Below are positions 13,524 to 19,538 of a DNA stretch of 19,538 nt, piece after piece. The notes beneath the pieces were generated by a model, which ran no database searches, had not been told where the DNA came from, and saw only the letters and a program-made list of their open reading frames with translations. The stretch spans positions 1 through 19,538 of the forward strand of contig DASSNE010000039.1 of NCBI GenBank assembly GCA_035688265.1. Direction: 5' to 3'. Every line of letters starts with the position of its first letter. Positions within the stretch are counted from its first letter, which is position 1. Origin of the DNA: DASSBR01 sp035688265 (GTDB lineage Bacteria > Pseudomonadota > Gammaproteobacteria > Natronospirales > DASSBR01). The position numbers were made by a program, and so were the translations under genes.

Positions 13524-15290
13524 ATGGCGCGGAACAGCGATTGCAGAAACGGGCGCCTTCGAGCGCCCGTTTTTGTCGCGCTGCTGTGCACGTTGGCGCT
13601 GGCGGCCCCGACAACATTCGCAGCCGGAATTTCGCCTCACTCTGCGCTCGCCATTGCGCGAACGGGCGCGGCCGATCTGGCGTTACGACAAGTCGCCGCC
13701 GGCGAAGCCGCGGCGCAAGATAATCCTGCCGACTGGGCGCAATGGGAACGCGTCCGCATCGAAATCTATCAATCGCAGGGCGATTGGCAGGCGGTAGTGA
13801 AGCGCGTCGCCACGCTGCCCGAGTCGGCACCGGTTGCGCTGCGCGCCTGGGCGCTGGTGCAGGCGGCTGAAGCGCAACTCGCGCTCGGGAACGGCGCCGG
13901 CGCCCGCCGCGCCCTGCAGGCGCGGCTGACGATGACGAACGCGGACGGACAGTCGGCCTGGACGCAGGTCGATCGCCTGATGGTTCGCAGCTTTATCCTT
14001 GACGGCCGTTTGGGCCAGGCGATGTCCATGCTCAAGGCGCGCCGGCGGCAGTATCCGAACGCACCGCACGGACGGCTGGACCGGCTGCAGGCGCGCCTCG
14101 CGATCCTTCAGCATGATCCGGCGCAGGCTTATGCGCTGCTCGCGGATACGCAGGACGACGCGTCCCGGCCGCTCGAATGGCTGGGCGGCTTGCGCGCCGG
14201 CAAGCTGGCGCCCGCTGCCGTCATCAAACAAACTAAAGCGTTCGCCGCTGGCAGTCACGCGCCGGCGGCACGCCGTGCGGCGCTGATCGTCGGCGCCGAA
14301 GCGGCGCTGGACGACCAGAAGCCGGCCGAGCGCATCGACCTGCTGGAGCAGGCGGTGACGATGCCGGCGACGGCATACGATCGCCGGCCGCCGTTCGCGC
14401 TCAAGGCCGATGATATCTGGCAGGCGCTGCTCGGGCTGGGCCAGACGCTCGGCCATCAGCAGGGGCTGACGGATCAGGCCGATCTGGTTGCGGCAGCCGG
14501 CAAGGCTCAGCCAGTCGCTGCCCAGGGGTTGCTGGCCGCGGCCGCGTTGAATGCAACGGATGCAGCCCTCCGCGTTCAGGCGCAGGCACAATTGGCGTCC
14601 TTGCTCGCAACGCGGCCTAACGGACACGAGTTGCTGCGACAAATGTACCTGCACTCGCAGCATTTCACGTCGCCGACGGCGGTGCCGGCGCCGGTTCGAT
14701 ATCAACTCGCGGAGGATGCGCTAGCCGACGGGCAGATGCGGCTGGCAGCGACGCTGCTCGCGACGCTGGACGAGCCGCCGCCGGATGGCGATGCGACCGA
14801 ATGGCAGCTGGAACGTGCGCGCGCGTTCATCCTGGGCGGCAAATCCGATGCCGGCGTCGCGGCCATTGATGCACTGCTCGCCAGCGGCACGACGTTTTCA
14901 TTTGACGATCTGCAGCCGAGCCTGTTTGCGCTGCAGGCAATCGGCCGCGACCGTGATGCCATCCTCATTTTCCATGAGTTGCTGAAACGTCGTCCGCCGC
15001 CGGCGGTACGGCAGAAATTGCTGTTCTGGCTGGCGGACTCGTACGCGGCGCAGGGCAAGCAGGCGACAGCGGCGAAGCTGTATTTGCAGTCGGCGACAGC
15101 ACTGGATTCCGCGTCGATGAATCGATGGGCGCGCACCGCGCGCTACAACGCCGCCGGCGCGCTGGCCAAGGCCGGACTCACGGCGGACGCACGCCGGGTC
15201 TATCAGCGCCTGCTCAATGCTTCCAGCGACCCTGCGCGGCGCGCGGCACTGCGTCAGAAGATCGCGACGCTCGACACCGCCGGTGACTGA
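13524..15290 (+). CDS. Secreted helical-repeat (TPR-like) protein of unknown function
   Basis: I do not recognise a named family. The 588-residue product begins with a signal peptide: arginine-rich n-region, hydrophobic core FVALLCTLALAA, and probable cleavage near TFAA-G (residue 34-35). The rest is alanine-rich and helical, with many TPR-like pairs (for example ALVQAAEAQLALGNGAGARRAL and LFWLADSYAAQGKQATAAKLYLQS), so it is probably a periplasmic scaffold. The ATG is five bases after the rplS stop, and the rplS terminator hairpin lies within codons 9-17. A weak AAGGA is 15 bases upstream. No later start preserves the signal peptide. Its stop is directly adjacent to the stop of the opposite-strand gene. 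Confidence 0.85.
   Translation: MARNSDCRNGRLRAPVFVALLCTLALAAPTTFAAGISPHSALAIARTGAADLALRQVAAGEAAAQDNPADWAQWERVRIEIYQSQGDWQAVVKRVATLPESAPVALRAWALVQAAEAQLALGNGAGARRALQARLTMTNADGQSAWTQVDRLMVRSFILDGRLGQAMSMLKARRRQYPNAPHGRLDRLQARLAILQHDPAQAYALLADTQDDASRPLEWLGGLRAGKLAPAAVIKQTKAFAAGSHAPAARRAALIVGAEAALDDQKPAERIDLLEQAVTMPATAYDRRPPFALKADDIWQALLGLGQTLGHQQGLTDQADLVAAAGKAQPVAAQGLLAAAALNATDAALRVQAQAQLASLLATRPNGHELLRQMYLHSQHFTSPTAVPAPVRYQLAEDALADGQMRLAATLLATLDEPPPDGDATEWQLERARAFILGGKSDAGVAAIDALLASGTTFSFDDLQPSLFALQAIGRDRDAILIFHELLKRRPPPAVRQKLLFWLADSYAAQGKQATAAKLYLQSATALDSASMNRWARTARYNAAGALAKAGLTADARRVYQRLLNASSDPARRAALRQKIATLDTAGD
13547..13574 (+). terminator. Intrinsic terminator of the rpsP operon
   Basis: CGGGCGC (13550-13556) pairs with GCGCCCG (13563-13569) around the loop CTTCGA, extended by AAA/TTT, and is followed by TTTTT (13570-13574). 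This is a textbook rho-independent terminator 31 bases after rplS. It also encodes residues 9-17 of the next protein. Confidence 0.9.
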
Positions 15291-16103
15291 CTAGGACGCG
15301 TTCGGCTGCCCGCCATCAGCGGGCACCCACTGCAATGCCGTGACTGCATCCAGCGGCTTCCAGTCGCCGTCCTTTTTGATCATCGGCGTCGTGCGGCCGG
15401 TGTATTGGATGATCTCGCCGGTATTCTTGTCGAACGTGAAATAGACCGGATCGACAAGCAGGCCGATAAAGAAGCTCGACGGATCCATCTTGACGTTCAC
15501 CACCTGCCGGCCGTTCCAGTTGTCTTCCCCGGATTTGCTCAGGCTGAAGCCGACCGTCTCCTGGCGCGGAATGACGAGGTAGCGCACGTTCAGCGTCTTG
15601 CCCGCCATCAACTCGTTCCAGTGTGCCTGCATGTAGGCCGTGATGTCATCGTTGATGACGGTCGGTCCGCTGAGCTGCTCGTTACCGGTCTTGGTGTTGC
15701 CCTTGTCGGTATAGCTGAAGTGGACCGTTCCCTTGCCGGCTAATGCATTACCGTCGATCTTGAGGCTGCCGTGCGCGTTGATCTGCTTCTCGTCCAGCGT
15801 ATAGCTGACAAGGTTGCCGTCGCGGTAGGTTGCCTTTTCGACTGCCGCGACCCGCCCGTCCGGATAGCTGTAGGTGCGCACCACGTTGAGCAACGGCCCG
15901 TCGCGATGCGCCGTCCGTTTGAAGGTATACAGAAGCTGCGGCTTTTTCGAATCCTTGCTGTACACCCGGCCGACGAGAGTCTTGTCGGCATGGTGTTCGA
16001 TGATCGAGCTGGCGTTGACGTCAGGCTGCGCGGCGAACGCCGCCTGGGCCAGCAACAGCATCCCGCATGACAGGATGACGGGGAAAGCGATCTGCTTGCG
16101 CAT
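15291..16103 (-). CDS. Secreted periplasmic protein of unknown function
   Basis: I do not recognise the family with confidence. The 270-residue product has a clear signal peptide (MRKQ, then the hydrophobic core FPVILSCGMLLLAQ, cleavage near AFAA-QPD at about residue 25). The mature part has few long hydrophobic runs and alternating beta-like stretches (LLYTFKRTAH, VVRTYSYPDG, GTVHFSYTDKG, DPVYFTFDKNTGEIIQYTGR), suggesting a beta-rich periplasmic protein, perhaps lipid-binding like LolA/DUF3108 types; that is a guess. AAGGAGAGG stands five bases before the ATG. It follows ettA on the minus strand after 69 bases and converges on the TPR gene with no spacer. Confidence 0.85.
   Translation of the reverse strand: MRKQIAFPVILSCGMLLLAQAAFAAQPDVNASSIIEHHADKTLVGRVYSKDSKKPQLLYTFKRTAHRDGPLLNVVRTYSYPDGRVAAVEKATYRDGNLVSYTLDEKQINAHGSLKIDGNALAGKGTVHFSYTDKGNTKTGNEQLSGPTVINDDITAYMQAHWNELMAGKTLNVRYLVIPRQETVGFSLSKSGEDNWNGRQVVNVKMDPSSFFIGLLVDPVYFTFDKNTGEIIQYTGRTTPMIKKDGDWKPLDAVTALQWVPADGGQPNAS
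15307..15325. repeat. Inverted repeat at the convergent gene junction
   Basis: TGCCCGC/GCGGGCA (15307-15313/15319-15325, loop CATCA) lies in the last codons of the minus-strand gene, 17 bases past the stop of the plus-strand gene. It has no T-run in either direction. It may still slow or stop read-through from the plus-strand gene. Confidence 0.4.
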
Positions 16104-16172
16104 GGGAGCCTCTCCTTCAGGCGAAACCGACTGTTCCGTCTGAAAGCATAGTACACGAAAGGCGTCCGCGCG

Positions 16173-17843
<1,671 letters not shown>

Positions 17844-17951
17844 CGGAAATCGGTATGCGATGAGATAAGAAGGCACCATTATCCGGAAAAGCAGCGGCGG
17901 TTGCCACGGTAGCTGGATTTGCATTTTCGAAAAAAGTCATTAAAGTTTTCT

Positions 17952-17971
17952 TTGACAATACGTAACATAAT
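17952..17971 (+). promoter_or_regulatory. AT-rich promoter region of the SpvB-like gene
   Basis: A perfect -35 hexamer TTGACA (17952-17957) and a good -10 hexamer CATAAT (17966-17971) are present but only eight bases apart, too close to work together. At 17 bases from TTGACA the sequence is AACTTT, a poor -10. One of the two hexamers is probably part of a real promoter; I cannot tell which. The local sequence is markedly more AT-rich than the rest of the window. Confidence 0.35.
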
Positions 17972-17985
17972 GGGAACTTTGGGGA

Positions 17986-19443
17986 ATGGCAAAGAACCGT
18001 ACGGTTGGTTGTGTCGCGGCCCTTTTGATCGCACTTGCAGGTGTCAGCTTGCTACCCGCTGCGCTCGCCGACACCGTTGGCGCTATTCCTGCCCAATTTA
18101 GCGTCACGCCGGCAGGCGCGGCAACTTATGCGATTCCGATCGCGTTACCAACTGGCATCAATGGGTTGACGCCTCACTTGGGGCTCGCCTACAGCAGCGC
18201 GTCGGGTAGCGGTCTGGCGGGCTTTGGCTGGACACTAACTGGTTTTTCAGCAATCACCCGCTGTGCGAAGACAATTGTGGAAGACGGAGAGGCCGCGGCA
18301 GTTACGCTGGGTGCGCAAGACAGCTTCTGTCTCGATGGTAACAAGCTGCGCCTCGTAAGCGGCACATATGGTGCGGAAGGTGCCACATATCGAACAGAGC
18401 GTGAGCAGTTCTTCCGGATCACGTCACACACCTCAGGCGGCGCAGGACCGCAGCCCACCACCGGACCCCAATGGTTCACTGTCGAAACCCCATCCGGGCT
18501 CACCTACGAGTACGGCAAGACTGCCGATTCGGAGATAATGGGCGTCTATGGCGTGCGCGTCTGGGCGCTCGACAAAATTACCGATACCAACGGGAACTTC
18601 ATCCTGTTCCAGTACGTCAACGACAACGCCAGTCATAGCTATCGGCCTTCAAAGGTAACTTACACCGGCCATGGCTCATTGACGCCAGCGCACACGATCA
18701 TTTTTGGCTACGAACCGCTACCGAGCGGCGCGGATCCCATTGATCGCTATGTGGGCGGGATATTTATTCGCCGCACCCAGCGGCTGCAAACCATCACGGT
18801 GAACTACGGTGACAGCCCCGTTCATACCTATACGCTAGCGTATGAGATTAGCGAACCGACTCATCGGAGTCGATTGATCAGCATCAGCGAGTGCGGTCCG
18901 CACAGCTGTCTGCCTGCCACGACGATCGACTGGCAAAATGGCACGGCCGGCTTCGCGAGTGCGGTATCGAGCGGCCAACCGAGTTACGCCGCAGCATATG
19001 CGCACATCATGGACGTCAACGGGGACGGCTATACGGATGTGGTTTATCCCGAGGATGGCGGGGATTGGTACGTCATGTTCGGCAACAGCGGCGGCCTTGC
19101 CGGCACCCGGTCCACCGGCATTTCGGCAAGCGGTTATCAGAACGCACTGGTGCTGGATTACAACGGCGACAATCGCGCCGACCTGGTTGTGCCGTATGGC
19201 GGCCACTGGCGTATTTTAGAGGGTACCGCCAGTGGCTTTGCTGTCAAAGATCTCTCTACCCCGGATACCGGCTACAACGGTCAATACGACGTTGTGGATC
19301 TGAACGGCGACGGCCTTGACGACCTAATCTACAAGGGCAGCGACGGCAAGCTGTACCAACGCCTGAATACGGGCAGCGGTTTCGGAGGCCAAACGCTTAG
19401 GGAAGCTCTGAACTATGCCGATTTACAACACTGGCGAGTTTGA
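17986..19443 (+). CDS. Short SpvB/TcdB-like secreted protein with FG-GAP repeats
   Basis: The 485-residue product has a signal peptide (MAKNRTVG, core CVAALLIALAGVSLLPAA, cleavage near ALA-DTVG at about 28). An SpvB/Tc-toxin-B N-terminal region follows (GAIPAQFSVTPAGAATYAIPI, GLTPHLGLAYSS, GSGLAGFGWTLTGFSAITRC). Then come FG-GAP/VCBS-type calcium-loop repeats DVNGDGYTD (343-351), DYNGDNRAD (391-399) and DLNGDGLDD (438-446). Such N-termini usually head proteins of 1500-2500 residues with RHS/YD repeats and a toxic or adhesive C-terminus. Here the frame ends at TGA 19441-19443 and an intrinsic terminator follows, and the last 15 or so residues do not continue a repeat. GGGAA (17972-17976) is a possible ribosome site. 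Base composition is lower in G+C than the neighbours, suggesting acquisition. It may be a genuine short form or the remnant of a long gene. Confidence 0.8.
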   Translation: MAKNRTVGCVAALLIALAGVSLLPAALADTVGAIPAQFSVTPAGAATYAIPIALPTGINGLTPHLGLAYSSASGSGLAGFGWTLTGFSAITRCAKTIVEDGEAAAVTLGAQDSFCLDGNKLRLVSGTYGAEGATYRTEREQFFRITSHTSGGAGPQPTTGPQWFTVETPSGLTYEYGKTADSEIMGVYGVRVWALDKITDTNGNFILFQYVNDNASHSYRPSKVTYTGHGSLTPAHTIIFGYEPLPSGADPIDRYVGGIFIRRTQRLQTITVNYGDSPVHTYTLAYEISEPTHRSRLISISECGPHSCLPATTIDWQNGTAGFASAVSSGQPSYAAAYAHIMDVNGDGYTDVVYPEDGGDWYVMFGNSGGLAGTRSTGISASGYQNALVLDYNGDNRADLVVPYGGHWRILEGTASGFAVKDLSTPDTGYNGQYDVVDLNGDGLDDLIYKGSDGKLYQRLNTGSGFGGQTLREALNYADLQHWRV

Positions 19444-19466
19444 TCGACATATCGAGCCTCTTGCTT

Positions 19467-19497
19467 GGCCGGATCCGATTGATCCGGCCTTTGTTTC
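19467..19497 (+). terminator. Intrinsic terminator after the SpvB-like gene
   Basis: GGCCGGATC (19467-19475) pairs perfectly with GATCCGGCC (19481-19489) around CGATT, followed by TTTGTTT (19490-19496). It starts 24 bases after the stop codon of the SpvB-like gene, as expected for its natural transcript end. Nothing further is recognisable up to 19538. Confidence 0.8.
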
Positions 19498-19538
19498 TGG
19501 TCTTTTTCATCCATCAGCATGGCCTTTGGCCGCTGACG

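Noticed and set aside
13683..14705. 340-codon minus-strand frame opposite the TPR-like gene
   Set aside because: The plus-strand frame has a signal peptide and helical repeats over its full length; the minus frame is arginine/glutamine-rich noise.

Overview
This is a G+C-rich chromosomal window from a member of the Gammaproteobacteria. The order rpsF-rpsR-(DUF2232 membrane protein)-rplI-dnaB-alr-radA, the pair corB/yfjD-ypjD divergent from ffh, and the operon rpsP-rimM-trmD-rplS are classic gammaproteobacterial arrangements. The encoded S18, L9, S16, L19, EttA, Alr and TrmD match the E. coli proteins in length and in the numbering of key residues. The genus cannot be fixed; a relative of Xanthomonadales/Nevskiales is my guess. 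Most of the window is housekeeping DNA; the accessory signal is in intergenic repeats and at the right edge.

Layout. Positions 1-142 hold a run of four short hairpins followed by a CTAG-rich repeat. tilS (tRNA-Ile lysidine synthetase) starts inside that repeat. A 16-bp inverted repeat, a probable promoter and a leader precede rpsF-rpsR-DUF2232-rplI. dnaB and alr overlap by one base. The 3' end of alr runs into a second CTAG-rich repeat that stops at the start of radA. radA converges on a minus-strand pair, ypjD then corB/yfjD, which is separated by a REP-type double palindrome. A compact divergent promoter region with a perfect extended -10 lies between ypjD and ffh. Next comes rpsP-rimM-trmD-rplS behind its own promoter. 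The rplS terminator hairpin lies inside the signal-peptide codons of the next gene, which encodes a secreted 588-residue helical-repeat protein. That gene abuts, tail to tail with no spacer, a minus-strand gene for a secreted 270-residue protein of unknown function. ettA (translation throttle ABC-F ATPase) is upstream of the latter on the minus strand. Divergent from ettA is a lower-GC gene for a secreted SpvB/TcdB-like protein with FG-GAP repeats. It is only 485 residues long and is followed at once by a strong intrinsic terminator.

How the genes work together. The core genes serve translation (tilS, four ribosomal proteins, rimM, trmD, ettA), protein targeting (ffh), replication and repair (dnaB, radA), cell-wall D-alanine supply (alr) and probable divalent-cation handling (corB/yfjD). 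No CRISPR array, tRNA, rRNA or transposase gene was seen. The item most likely to repay attention is the short, stand-alone SpvB-like secreted protein at the right edge. After it come the terminator embedded in a signal peptide and the intergenic repeats that enter coding sequence.
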